Source: Calliopsis andreniformis
Taxonomy: Eukaryota; Arthropoda; Insecta; Hymenoptera; Andrenidae
Length of the DNA stretch: 64,000 nt
NCBI RefSeq assembly: GCF_051401765.1
Contig: NC_135071.1
Coordinates: 11,944,961-12,008,960 of the forward strand
Direction of reading: 5' to 3'
Part shown: one piece after another, positions 26,616-37,038 of the stretch
Layout: the number at the start of each line of letters is the position of its first letter
Numbering within the stretch: the stretch's first letter is position 1
Notes under the pieces: generated by a model
Databases searched by the model: none
The model's input: only the letters and a program-made list of their open reading frames with translations
What the model was told of the DNA's origin: nothing
Position numbers and translations under genes: made by a program

Positions 26616-28197
26616 ATGTGGAAAACGGTAACGTGTCAAACTCGTTGCGCGTGGATCTGTTGTATTTTTTAACTCTTTAATCCTCAAGTGTGTTTTCTAC
26701 GATCCTTTTATAAATAGCTGGGCTGCTTTTTCCATTTTTGTTCTAAAGTTAGGGTGAAGTATTGGCACCATGTAATCGGAATTTTGAACAGAATGTAGCA
26801 AGTTACTTGCTTGTCAAGAATTAATGGTATAGTGGTGAAGCCACTGAGGTTGATTTTTAGAAATAAAATTTTTAAATGAATCTCAAACTGAGACCTTAAG
26901 TTAAAGTTCAATTTGTAGAAAGTATCAATGACTGGATCAGTGTCGATTTCTGAAGACTTTATCCTTTACTCTTTATCTGAGTGTGGGCACTTTCTGTTAC
27001 ATTTTATTTGCTCTTAATAGACTACAAGGTACCTTTGTGATGTGTCACAAATTTTAAAAAATTAGCTCGTATGTTGTATGGGTGTATGTGTTAAAGGATT
27101 GAGAGTGATTCATCGTTTCTTTATTACAATTTTGTTTAAATTATATATTTCTCTTTTCCTGTGATGATAAATTAGAAATTGATGGTGTTGAATTGCAGTG
27201 ACAGAAATAGATCTAAGATTTAGAGATGCTTTGTGAATTGAATGTTTTGCTAGCGTTAGTTATTTTATACAGTGAGACAAAAGTTATTTCCATATTATTT
27301 TTGACTGTCAATTTTGTGAAAATGGAGATATAAAATTTATTATGGAAATTATTTGTTAGTTTAAATAGTGTCTTTATAATTAAGTCAAGCTCCGTTTAAA
27401 TTCTGAAGACAACTTCATCCCCAATAGAATCCTTAACATAATAACCTTGCTAAACAAAATTACTAAACAAAATTGCTAAACAAATTGATTTAAATTTCAA
27501 TCGCAAAGAAGTTCCCTCTTCCTCTTCCCTTTACCGCTAGTACCAATTCTAAGCAATTAATGCGACATAAAATTCTATTAAAAAAGAGGAAAAAATCTAT
27601 AAATCACCGTAATTCCGATTCACGTACCATCGCAGGGGTTCAATCCCTTTACACTCCTGTTTTCTCATCAAAAGCAACCCTCCGCCCGACAGAAACGCAG
27701 CCCTGACAAGTGACTCCGCAGAACGTTTCCTCCGCGTCGTACAATCGAAAACGATAGCAGGAAAAGAGCGCGACAGCCGACTCATTAATTGCTTTTCCAT
27801 TTTCCAGTTGACCCTCGTGCTACTCTGTATCGGACTGGCAACGTCAGATTTATCGCCATATAAGCCAAGGGGATGGCGTCCTAATGGTCAACGCTTTAAT
27901 CCCACCAGCAATCGATTGCATGCGTATTACGGACCCCCTGGATTACCAGCCTATGAACCTCCGCCCTCGACGAACCACCCCCCAGTTTTCACCACCACTC
28001 CAGCGCCGACGACAACGACCACCGCGACAACAACGATGACCCCGCGGTCCAGGGAGCCGACCACGCCATCCGCCGTTCCTGAAGAGGACTTTGAGTCGAA
28101 CCCAGCTCTGGCTATTGCCAACTCCTTCGCCTTCAATCGACCAGTCTACATCTACAACGCCTTTCCCTTCATACCTGGCCACGTTCTGGTGAAATGA
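26616..28197 (+). CDS. Small secreted Thr/Pro-rich protein, 2 exons, 133 aa
   Basis: Exon 1 (26616-26627) encodes only MWKT before a gtaacg donor. Exon 2 (27808-28197) follows a textbook acceptor (cttttccattttccag) in phase 0. Joined, they give a signal peptide reading MWKTLTLVLLCIGLATSD, with cleavage expected near ATS-D. The mature chain has a basic/Gly/Pro part (YKPRGWRPNGQRF, YYGPPGLPAYEPPP), then a mucin-like Thr block (PAPTTTTTATTTMTP) that is a likely O-glycosylation site. It ends in a hydrophobic/aromatic segment (PVYIYNAFPFIPGHVLVK). The composition resembles extracellular-matrix, peritrophic or cuticle-associated proteins, but I recognise no domain. The gene has its own TATA promoter. 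Splitting the signal peptide after four codons is common among insect cuticle and secreted genes. Confidence 0.75.
26628..27807 (+). other. Intron of the small secreted-protein gene (1.18 kb)
   Basis: AT-rich, with no nested feature recognised. The 67-codon minus-strand frame at 27597-27800 is not supported as a gene. Confidence 0.6.
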
Positions 28198-28461
28198 TTG
28201 CTGATAAATATTCGGTCATTCGAAAGAGAAGACAATTTTCTAGGGAAACTAAGGGGTCTCTGAGTCACAAATTCTCTCTTTCGCTGCATATCACTCACTC
28301 TGGTTGCTAGAATTTTTTAACTGCTGTGAATTCTTAAAATCTTAATGTAATTTTCAGGAATTTTTGACACATGAGATTCTAGATGTTTTCGAGATATACG
28401 TTTGAGAGAACGAGAGTGTGCTTTCTTAAACTCAGCTACTAGCTATTCGAAAGAGAACAAG

Positions 28462-28605
28462 TTAATCCTTTGCAATCCAATTTTGTTTTAATAAAGTGGC
28501 TTCTCTAGTCCAATTAATTTTTATAGAAATATTGAAGAGGAAGGGAATGATGGATTACAAATAGTAGGTCTGACTGTGAGACGAATTGGGATCGCAAAGG
28601 GTTAA
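28462..28605. mobile_element. 144-bp piggyBac-like MITE with TTAA flanks
   Basis: The element starts TTAATCCTTTGCAATCCAAT. Its right end, read inward on the minus strand, is TTAACCCTTTGCGATCCCAA, so about 20 bp of terminal inverted repeat bounded by TTAA on both sides. It is too short to encode a transposase. It lies in the 3' UTR region of the secreted-protein gene, and an AATAAA at 28490-28495 inside it may supply that gene's poly(A) signal. Confidence 0.65.
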
Positions 28606-29602
28606 AGATGCAAGTGGCGATGAATCAAAATTAGTTTAAAACTTTCAATAATTTGAAATGGAGTCTTCGTGCATCTCGTTTCTATTAAAGTGGTTACTGT
28701 ATAAATAAGAATTTTAGTGGCGTTTTAATGAATGGAATGATGGTAGATTTTGTTGAGTTATCCATAGCGTCTTCGTTAAGGTTCTATTTTCGAAATATCT
28801 TTCAATTGGCACTGTAAATAGTATGCATATCTTAAAATATTATTTTGAATGTCGCTTCCTGGTAACGGTGAAGTTGTTCCTACTTATCTGAGATTATTTT
28901 GAATCTGTTAGTTTAATGCACGTGAAATATTGTACTACGGAATGTGAAAATTGTAAAGATAATAGTATATTCATAAACATATATTTTATACCCTTTTGTA
29001 CGTCTTGGAGGCGGAAAACTTTTGTGGATATTTGTCGTGTTGGAACTGTTAATATTTTAATGTTAAAATAAATGAATCAGACAATAGCGTACCATAAATG
29101 CGTAATAAATAGTCTAGAATAAACTATTGTCTTCGTTATAGTATGTGCATCGAATTTTAATAAAAGTGAAGTACAATAGAAAAATTATTTTTTCTTTTCC
29201 ATAAAGTAATTTGATATTCGTCTCTCAAAACTTGGAAATATTTGAAAATAAAGTACTTCTTTTACTAGATACTAAAGTGTTCCATGTCTAGAGAAATTTC
29301 GAAACCATATTTTACCATTTACTGTAATGTATCGAACAATTTTATTAATGCCCGTCACCGAAATGAACCATATTGTAAAAAATAAATCGTTAAGACAGAA
29401 AACAAATTTAAGAGTAAAAGATTCTTTAATATTATCTCATGTAGCTCAATGTTTCAGCTTTCCCAAAAATTCAGTTTAATTTAAATTTCAATATAAACTG
29501 AATTTATGCATATTATCTTATTTTTGTTATTGGCATGTTCATAAGCAAAGTGTATGCATTGGTAATAAAGTCTATCTCATTTAAATAATCTCATTTAAAT
29601 AT
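28606..29602. other. AT-rich spacer before the ribozyme array
   Basis: No coding or structured feature was recognised in about 1 kb. Confidence 0.5.
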
Positions 29603-29782
29603 TGCCACTCTGGTATAAATTTTTTGCAACAACATACTTTTTGGGAATAGCACTTTCGTTTATTACTTAAAATTATAGGGATGACTAAGAAGCATCGTAT
29701 AGTGGATCACCTTATATATCGGGTGGTATGGTAGGAATATTTTCTCGTTTGTAGGTACTACCAGCGTGAAACAATACGTTTC
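29603..29782. repeat. Direct repeat flanking the ribozyme array, left copy
   Basis: About 180 bp that realign with 39012-39192 in the same orientation at roughly three-quarters identity by eye. Shared blocks include cactctggta, attatagggat and a nearly perfect ggtaggaatattttctcgtt. A minus-strand AATAAA (plus TTTATT, 29659-29664) inside this copy could serve as the poly(A) signal of a transcript crossing the array right to left. Confidence 0.6.
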
Positions 29783-29787
29783 CTGTG

Positions 29788-29851
29788 CCGACTACACCGA
29801 TAGTCGGTGGTTTTACCACAAGGAAGTTACTACGAGAGCAGGTACACAGAG
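29788..29851 (-). pseudogene. Degenerate HDV-like ribozyme relic
   Basis: Positions 29808-29830 (ggttttaccacaaggaagtt) align with the P1'/P3/L3 part of the intact copies (ggtctcaccacgaggaggtt). The bases after it align with the sequence that follows each type B copy. A 7-bp hairpin CCGACTA/TAGTCGG sits where P4 is expected, but P1 and P2 can no longer pair properly. It looks like an inactivated eleventh copy marking the old left edge of the array. Confidence 0.45.
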
Positions 29852-30114
29852 AAATAGATGAAATCAATATTCCACAGATCTCCCTTTAGAAACATATTAA
29901 AAAAATCTTCTGAAAAGAAAGCACTGATATCCCTCGGCGGATGCTATTAAGATGCGGAAGCGTAAAGAGAAAACCATCGAAGAAACCCTAGAGTATCAAG
30001 AGAAATACACCAATAATTAAGGGAGCTTCCCCAAAAACTAACAAGAAATGATAGACCACCAACAAAAAAAATATGTTACAACACTAAGCCTATCTTTAGA
30101 TCTAATACAAAATA

Positions 30115-30181
30115 CACAGCCATTAGCACGGACAGAGCCGCCCCAGGTCTCACCACGAGGAGGTTGCTGTGCTGGAGACCC
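30115..30181 (-). ncRNA. HDV-like ribozyme, type B, copy 1
   Basis: Minus-strand reading: P1 GGGTCTC pairs with GAGACCT (a G-U wobble at the cleavage pair, as in the classical ribozyme). P2 pairs over 6 bp because its outer base is altered. P3 ACC/GGT closes L3 TCCTCGT, and J4/2 is GCTAATG. Predicted cleavage is immediately 5' of position 30181 on the minus strand. Confidence 0.8.
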
Positions 30182-30235
30182 ACAGGGAGATAGATGGAGC
30201 CAAAGTTCCATCGATCTCCCTTTACAAAAATCTTA

Positions 30236-30745
30236 AACTAACAAGCCAAAGACATGAATGGAAGCCAAGTTCCATGCATGCCTTTAGCTTCGACCTTAGA
30301 GTAGAAAATTGTCGAGTTATCATTAGGAAGGGTTTGGTTAAATTAGACTCTACCGCTAATGCAACCGTGAAATAGACGAGCGATGGTGTGAGCTCTACCA
30401 CCTTGAAGGCCGGTAGGTCGGAGAGGCGCACGGCACTACATGATTCAGTCAGTTGTCCATTGCTCCCTGCTGCCACACAGGAGCTACCGAAGTAGACCTG
30501 ATTCCGACAGGCTGGTAAAGAGAATGCGCAAAAGGCGGAAACGTGTAGTTTCCACAGTCGAGTGTGTCTTTCCACACACCCTACTGTGTCCGTCGCGTCA
30601 CTCCTAGTACAGACCTCCAAGGGGAGAACACACTCCACCGACCGACGATTCCACGGTTGGTCACATGCTTCTACCAAGAGAAGCAGAGGTGACTTCCTCA
30701 CCAAAGATGAGGAACAAATTTCAAGAAAAGAAGTTAAGAAATGAC
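30236..30745. repeat. Alpha module, copy 1 (structured)
   Basis: About 510 bp, distantly related to the beta modules. Potential hairpins include ATGGAA/TTCCAT (near 30259-30277), GTGTG/CACAC (near 30565), TGCTTCT/AGAAGCA (near 30668) and TTCCTCA/TGAGGAA (near 30695-30716). A 193-codon minus-strand frame spans this copy but is interrupted in copy 2, arguing against protein coding. Confidence 0.55.
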
Positions 30746-30775
30746 AACTCGACAATTGCACAGTGATTTTAAGGT

Positions 30776-31200
30776 AGAAAGGCAAAGACATGGATGGAAG
30801 CAAGTTCCATCCACGCCTTTGCCTTGGATCTTAAAGTAAAGAGGTGCCAAGTACTCATTGAGAAGGGATTGGGAATGTTTAGAGTCTACCGCGTAAGGCA
30901 ACCATGAAATGGACAATCGGTGGTGCGAGTCCTTCCACCTTGAAGACGGGTACTAGGAGAAGGCGACTGGCACCTCACAGCCCAGACAGTTGCCTGACTG
31001 AACTGTGGGGTTTCCACCTTCAAGTGTGTCATACCACACACCATCGAGTGTCCACATCGTCTCTCGCTAGTACAAACCCCCAAGGGAAGAAGAACAAGCT
31101 CCATCGACTGCCAATTCCACAGCTGCTAGTTGCTTCTACTAAGAGAAGCAGAGATCACCTCCTCACAGAAGGTGAGGAGCAAATGATCGAGCAAAGATGA
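30776..31200. repeat. Beta module, copy 1 (structured)
   Basis: About 425 bp. Hairpins match those of alpha but with different stem bases: GGATGGAA/TTCCATCC, GGTGG/CCACC, a CAGACAG/CTGACTG stem with TTGC loop and one A-A mismatch, GTGTG/CACAC, TGCTTCT/AGAAGCA and CTCCTCAC/GTGAGGAG. Confidence 0.55.
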
Positions 31201-31397
31201 CTAAGATGTGACTACTCGGCAGTGTTACAAAGATTTTACAATACAATCTTAAAAGTAGGGTCTTAAAAATATTCTAAGCCATTGCGACTAATATACTAGA
31301 TGCGGTGAATCCCTCGGCGGATGCGACGTCTTCGTTCTGCAATCTTCAAGTTAATATGAATGATTGGGGGAGCCTCCCCGAAAATACCCCAACGATG

Positions 31398-31465
31398 GCA
31401 CAGCCATTGGCCCGGACAGAACCGGCCCGGGTCTCACCACGAGGAGGTTGCTGTGCTAGAGACCC
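31398..31465 (-). ncRNA. HDV-like ribozyme, type A, copy 1
   Basis: P1 GGGTCTC/GAGACCC (7 bp), 2-nt J1/2, P2 GCACAGC/GCTGTGC (7 bp), P3 ACC/GGT with L3 TCCTCGT, GG available for P1.1, P4 CCGG-TTCTGT-CCGG, and J4/2 GCCAATG. Predicted cleavage is 5' of 31465 on the minus strand. Confidence 0.82.
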
Positions 31466-31842
31466 ATATGGTAATCACAGATATAAGAAAGGATTGATAG
31501 AACACTCCGTACTCCGAATTAAGACAGAACATATTTGGACAGAAAATAGAATGGAACGACATTAGCATTTGATTGAATACTTCTTCGATGTTCATCTGAA
31601 CCCTGAAATGTTGAAAATTAGAAATGCAAATGAAGACTCTCGTGGTATACGATTTCTTCGTTCGATCAGTGATCTCTGTGTAAATGAAATAGGAATGATA
31701 ATTCTAACCAGTGATAAAATTTACAAGAGAATAGAGAGACATGCAGCAAAGAGAGAATGGACGAATAACAGAAGCATATCAATGAACGTAGAAAGTGAGA
31801 GGAACCACCCCTACCTAACTACCCTTATATCGAGTACAAAAT

Positions 31843-31910
31843 GCACAGCCATTAGCACGGACAGAGCCGCCCCAGGTCTCACCACGAGGAGGTTGCTGTG
31901 CTGGAGACCC
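31843..31910 (-). ncRNA. HDV-like ribozyme, type B, copy 2
   Basis: Complete 7-bp P2 and P1 with the G-U closing pair, P3/L3 as in all copies, and J4/2 GCTAATG. Predicted cleavage is 5' of 31910. Confidence 0.82.
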
Positions 31911-31964
31911 ACAGGGAAATAGATGGAAACAAAGTTCCATCGATCTCCCTTTACAAAATTCTTA

Positions 31965-32474
31965 AATTAACAAGCCAAAGACATGCATGGAAGCCAAGTT
32001 CCATGTATGCCTTTAACTTCGACCTTAGAGTAGGAAATTGTCGAGTTATCATTAGGAAGGGGTTGGTTAAGTTAGACTCTACCGCTAATGCAACCGTGAA
32101 ATAGACGAGCGGCAGGGTGAGCTCTACCGCCTTGAAGGCCGGTAGGTCGGAGAGGCGCACGGCACTACATGATTCAGTCAATTGTCCATTGCTCCCTGCT
32201 GCCACATAGGAGCTACCGAAGTAGACCTAATTCCGACAGGCTGGTAAAGAGAATGTGCAAAAGGCGGAAACGTGTAGTTTCCACAGTCGAGTGTGTCTTT
32301 CCACACACCCTACTGTGTCCGTCGCGTCACTCCTAGTACAGACCCCCAAGAGGAGAACACACTCCACCGACCGACGATTCCACGGTTGGTCACATGCTTC
32401 TACCAAGAGAAGCAGAGGTGACTTCCTCACCAAAGATGAGGAACAAATTTCAAGAAAAGAAGTTAAGAAATGAC
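31965..32474. repeat. Alpha module, copy 2
   Basis: Close copy of the module at 30236-30745. In the hairpin near 32108-32133 the third stem pair is C-G where alpha copy 1 and the beta copies have T-A, a compensatory change. Confidence 0.55.
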
Positions 32475-32507
32475 AACTCGACAATTGTACAGTGATCTTA
32501 AGCTAGA

Positions 32508-32937
32508 GAGGCAAAGACATGGATGGAAGCCAAGTTCCATACATGCCTTTGCCCTGGATCTTAAAGTAGAGAAGTGCCAAGTAATCATAGAGTGGAGATT
32601 GGGAATATTTAGAGTCTACCGCGTAAGGCAACCATGAAATAGACAATCGGTGGTGCGAGTCCTTCCACCTTGAAGACGGGTACTAGGAGAAGGCGACTGG
32701 CACCTCACAGCCCAGACAGTTGCCTGACTGAACTGTGGGGTTTCCACCTTCAAGTGTGTCATACCACACATCATCGAGTGTCCACATCGTCTCTCGCTAG
32801 TACAAACCCCCAAGGGAAGAAGAACAAGCTCCATCGACCACCGATTCCACGGCTGCGAGTTGCTTCTACTAAGAGAAGCAGAGATCACCTCCTCACAGAA
32901 GGTGAGGAGCAAATGATCGAGCAAGGATAACTAAGAT
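32508..32937. repeat. Beta module, copy 2
   Basis: Same hairpin set as beta copy 1 with a few substitutions, followed after about 100 bp by a C motif at 33041. Confidence 0.55.
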
Positions 32938-33170
32938 GTGACTACTCGGCAGTGTTACAAACATTTTACAATACAATCTTAAAAGTAGGGGCTTACAAAT
33001 AGTTTCAGCGATTCAGACTTATATACTAAAAGTGGTGAATCCCTCGGCGGATGCGACGTCTTCGTTCTTCAATCTTCAAATTGAGGATAAAAAGAGAACT
33101 GGCGAAGAAAGAGTATGAAGAGTAATATACGAATAGTCGGGGAAGCCTCCCCAAGAATATCCCAACGATG

Positions 33171-33238
33171 GCACAGCCATTGGCCCGGACAGAACCGGCC
33201 CGGGTCTCACCACGAGGAGGTTGCTGTGCTGGAGACCC
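33171..33238 (-). ncRNA. HDV-like ribozyme, type A, copy 2
   Basis: All helices of the type A consensus are intact. A GGGGA-AGCC-TCCCC hairpin lies about 20 bp away on the left side. Predicted cleavage is 5' of 33238. Confidence 0.82.
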
Positions 33239-33616
33239 ATATAGGAATCACAGAAATAAGAAAGGATTGACAGAACAATCCGTACTCTGAATTACGACAG
33301 AACATATTTAGACAAAGAACAGAATGGAACGACGTTGGCATTTGATTGAATTCTTCTTCGATGTTCACCTAAACCCTGAAATGTTAAAAGTTAGAAATGC
33401 AAATAAAATCCCTCGGGGGATATGATGTCTTCGTTCGATGAATGATCTTCATGTGAATGAAATAGAAATGATAATTATAACCAACGATGTAATTAACAAG
33501 AGAATATAGAGACGTGCAGCAAAAAGAGAAAGGATGAATAATAGAAGCATATCAATGATCGCAGAAACACAAGGGGAACCACCCCTACCTAACTACCCTT
33601 ATATCTAATACAAGAT

Positions 33617-33684
33617 GCACAGCCATTAGCACGGACAGAGCCGCCCCAGGTCTCACCACGAGGAGGTTGCTGTGCAGGAGACCC
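33617..33684 (-). ncRNA. HDV-like ribozyme, type B, copy 3
   Basis: J1/2 is CT here instead of CA, and all paired regions are intact. Predicted cleavage is 5' of 33684. Confidence 0.82.
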
Positions 33685-34408
33685 ACAGGGAGATAGACGA
33701 AATCAAAGTTCCATCGATCTCCCTTTACAAAAATCTTAAACTAACAAACCAAAGGCATAAATGGAAGTCAAGTTCCATCCACACCTTCAGCTTGGTTCTT
33801 ATAGTAGAGATGTGCCAAGTAATCATTGAGTTGAGTTTGGGAATATTTAGAATCTACCGCGTAAGGCAACCATGAAATAGACAAGCGGTGGTGCGAGTCC
33901 TTCCACCTTGAAGACGGGTACTAGGAGAAGGCGACTGGCACCTCACAGCCCAATCAGTTGCCTGATTGAACTGTGGGGTTTCCACCTGCAAGTGTGTCAT
34001 ACCACACACCATTCGGTGTCCACATCGTCTCTCGCTAGTACAAACCCCCAAGGGAAGAAGAACAAGCTCCATCGACCACCGATTCCACGGCTGCGAGTTG
34101 CTTCTACTAAGAGAAGCAGAGATCACCTCCTCACAGAAGGTGAGGAGCAAATGATCGAGCAAGGATAACTAAGATGTGACTACTCGGCAGTGTTACAAAC
34201 ATTTTACAATACAATCTTAAAAGTAGGGGCTTACAAATAGTTTCAGCGATTCAGACTTATATACTAAAAGTGGTGAATCCCTCGGCGGATGCGACGTCTT
34301 CGTTCTTCAATCTTCAAATTGAGGATAAAAAGAGAACTGGCGAAGAAAGAGTATGAAGAGTAATATACGAATAGTCGGGGAAGCCTCCCCAAGAATATCC
34401 CAACGATG

Positions 34409-34476
34409 GCACAGCCATTGGCCCGGACAGAACCGGCCCGGGTCTCACCACGAGGAGGTTGCTGTGCTGGAGACCC
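34409..34476 (-). ncRNA. HDV-like ribozyme, type A, copy 3
   Basis: Reference copy used for the fold: P1 7 bp, J1/2 CA, P2 7 bp, J2/3 A, P3 3 bp, L3 7 nt with two Cs for P1.1, P4 4 bp with TTCTGT loop, and J4/2 GCCAATG carrying the candidate catalytic C. Confidence 0.85.
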
Positions 34477-34854
34477 ATATAGGAATCACAGAAATAAGAA
34501 AGGATTGACAGAACAATCCGTACTCTGAATTACGACAGAACATATTTAGACAAAGAACAGAATGGAACGACGTTGGCATTTGATTGAATTCTTCTTCGAT
34601 GTTCACCTAAACCCTGAAATGTTAAAAGTTAGAAATGCAAATAAAATCCCTCGGGGGATATGATGTCTTCGTTCGATGAATGATCTTCATGTGAATGAAA
34701 TAGAAATGATAATTATAACCAACGATGTAATTAACAAGAGAATATAGAGACGTGCAGCAAAAAGAGAAAGGATGAATAATAGAAGCATATCAATGATCGC
34801 AGAAACACAAGGGGAACCACCCCTACCTAACTACCCTTATATCTAATACAAGAT

Positions 34855-34922
34855 GCACAGCCATTAGCACGGACAGAGCCGCCCCAGGTCTCACCACGAG
34901 GAGGTTGCTGTGCAGGAGACCC
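34855..34922 (-). ncRNA. HDV-like ribozyme, type B, copy 4
   Basis: Identical to type B copy 3. Predicted cleavage is 5' of 34922. Confidence 0.82.
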
Positions 34923-35646
34923 ACAGGGAGATAGACGAAATCAAAGTTCCATCGATCTCCCTTTACAAAAATCTTAAACTAACAAACCAAAGGCATAAAT
35001 GGAAGTCAAGTTCCATCCACACCTTCAGCTTGGTTCTTATAGTAGAGATGTGCCAAGTAATCATTGAGTTGAGTTTGGGAATATTTAGAATCTACCGCGT
35101 AAGGCAACCATGAAATAGACAAGCGGTGGTGCGAGTCCTTCCACCTTGAAGACGGGTACTAGGAGAAGGCGACTGGCACCTCACAGCCCAATCAGTTGCC
35201 TGATTGAACTGTGGGGTTTCCACCTGCAAGTGTGTCATACCACACACCATTCGGTGTCCACATCGTCTCTCGCTAGTACAAACCCCCAAGGGAAGAAGAA
35301 CAAGCTCCATCGACCACCGATTCCACGGCTGCGAGTTGCTTCTACTAAGAGAAGCAGAGATCACCTCCTCACAGAAGGTGAGGAGCAAATGATCGAGCAA
35401 GGATAACTAAGATGTGACTACTCGGCAGTGTTACAAACATTTTACAATACAATCTTAAAAGTAGGGGCTTACAAATAGTTTCAGCGATTCAGACTTATAT
35501 ACTAAAAGTGGTGAATCCCTCGGCGGATGCGACGTCTTCGTTCTTCAATCTTCAAATTGAGGATAAAAAGAGAACTGGCGAATCAAGAGTATGAAGAGTA
35601 ATATACGAATAGTCGGGGAAGCCTCCCCAAGAATACCCCAACGATG

Positions 35647-35714
35647 GCACAGCCATTGGCCCGGACAGAACCGGCCCGGGTCTCACCACGAGGAGGTTGC
35701 TGTGCTGGAGACCC
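35647..35714 (-). ncRNA. HDV-like ribozyme, type A, copy 4
   Basis: Type A consensus intact. Predicted cleavage is 5' of 35714. Confidence 0.82.
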
Positions 35715-36092
35715 ATATAGGAATCACAGAAATAAGAAAGGATTGACAGAACAATCCGTACTCTGAATTACGACAGAACATATTTAGACAAAGAACAGAA
35801 TGGAACGACGTTGGCATTTGATTGAATTCTTCTTCGATGTTCACCTAAACCCTGAAATGTTAAAAGTTAGAAATGCAAATAAAATCCCTCGGGGGATATG
35901 ATGTCTTCGTTCGATGAATGATCTTCATGTGAATGAAATAGAAATGATAATTATAACCAACGATGTAATTAACAAGAGAATATAGAGACGTGCAGCAAAA
36001 AGAGAAAGGATGAATAATAGAAGCATATCAATGATCGCAGAAACACAAGGGGAACCACCCCTACCTAACTACCCTTATATCTAATACAAGAT

Positions 36093-36160
36093 GCACAGCC
36101 ATTAGCACGGACAGAGCCGCCCCAGGTCTCACCACGAGGAGGTTGCTGTGCAGGAGACCC
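36093..36160 (-). ncRNA. HDV-like ribozyme, type B, copy 5
   Basis: Type B consensus intact. It begins the last, more diverged unit, whose beta module ends near 36640 and is followed by three C motifs (36752, 36832, 36932). Confidence 0.82.
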
Positions 36161-37038
36161 ACAGGGAGATAGACGAAATCAAAGTTCCATCGATCTCCCT
36201 TTACAAAAATCTTAAACTAACAAACCAAAGGCATAAATGGAAGTCAAGTTCCATCCACACCTTCAGCTTGGTTCTTATAGTAGAGATGTGCCAAGTAATC
36301 ATTGAGTTGAGTTTGGGAATATTTAGAATCTACCGCGTAAGGCAACCATGAAATAGACAAGCGGTGGTGCGAGTCCTTCCACCTTGAAGACGGGTACTAG
36401 GAGAAGGCGACTGGCACCTCACAGCCCAATCAGTTGCCTGATTGAACTGTGGGGTTTCCACCTGCAAGTGTGTCATACCACACACCATTCGGTGTCCACA
36501 TCGTCTCTCGCTAGTACAAACCCCCAAGGGAAGAAGAACAAGCTCCATCGACCGCCGATTCCACAGTTGGACATTTGCTTCTACTAAGAGAAGCAGATGA
36601 CCTCCTCACAGAAGGTGAGGAGGAAGTAACCGAGCAAAGATAGCTAAGAAGTGACAACTTGGCAGTATTACAGTGACTTTACAATGGAAACTTACAAGTA
36701 GGGTCTTAAAAATATTCTAAGTGATTGCGACTTATATATTAGAAGCGGTGAATCCCTCGGTGGATGCGACGTCTTCCTTCATACGAACAATAAAGAGTAA
36801 AGACAGAACTTTACGAACCAAAGGTGGTGAATCCCTCGGCGGATGAGATGTCTTCTGTAGTCTTAAAGATACGATCTTAAAGATAGCCTTAAAGTCTAAT
36901 CGATTGAAGCTTATATACTAGAACTGATATATCCCTCGGCGGATGCGACGTCTTCATTCTTCAATCTTCAGGTTGAAAATAAAGAGAGAAGCATGTATCA
37001 ATAACTGGGGGAGCCTCCCCAAGAATACCCCAACGTTG

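Larger units (their letters stand above)
33617..34854. repeat. Tandem unit 3 (1238 bp, B-beta-C-A-C')
   Basis: Nearly identical to the next unit. Its beta module (about 33750-34170) has a perfect 7-bp CAATCAG/CTGATTG stem where earlier beta copies have CAGACAG/CTGACTG. Confidence 0.9.
34855..36092. repeat. Tandem unit 4 (1238 bp)
   Basis: Differs from unit 3 at only a few positions, for example gaatcaagag for gaagaaagag near 35580 and aatacccc for aatatccc near 35633. This indicates very recent duplication or gene conversion. Confidence 0.9.

Noticed and set aside
30222..30803. 193-codon minus-strand frame, and recurring 102- and 86-codon frames in the array
   Set aside because: They are copied along with the DNA units and are interrupted in the second alpha copy, and the hairpins inside them covary as RNA. 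No protein domain is recognisable.
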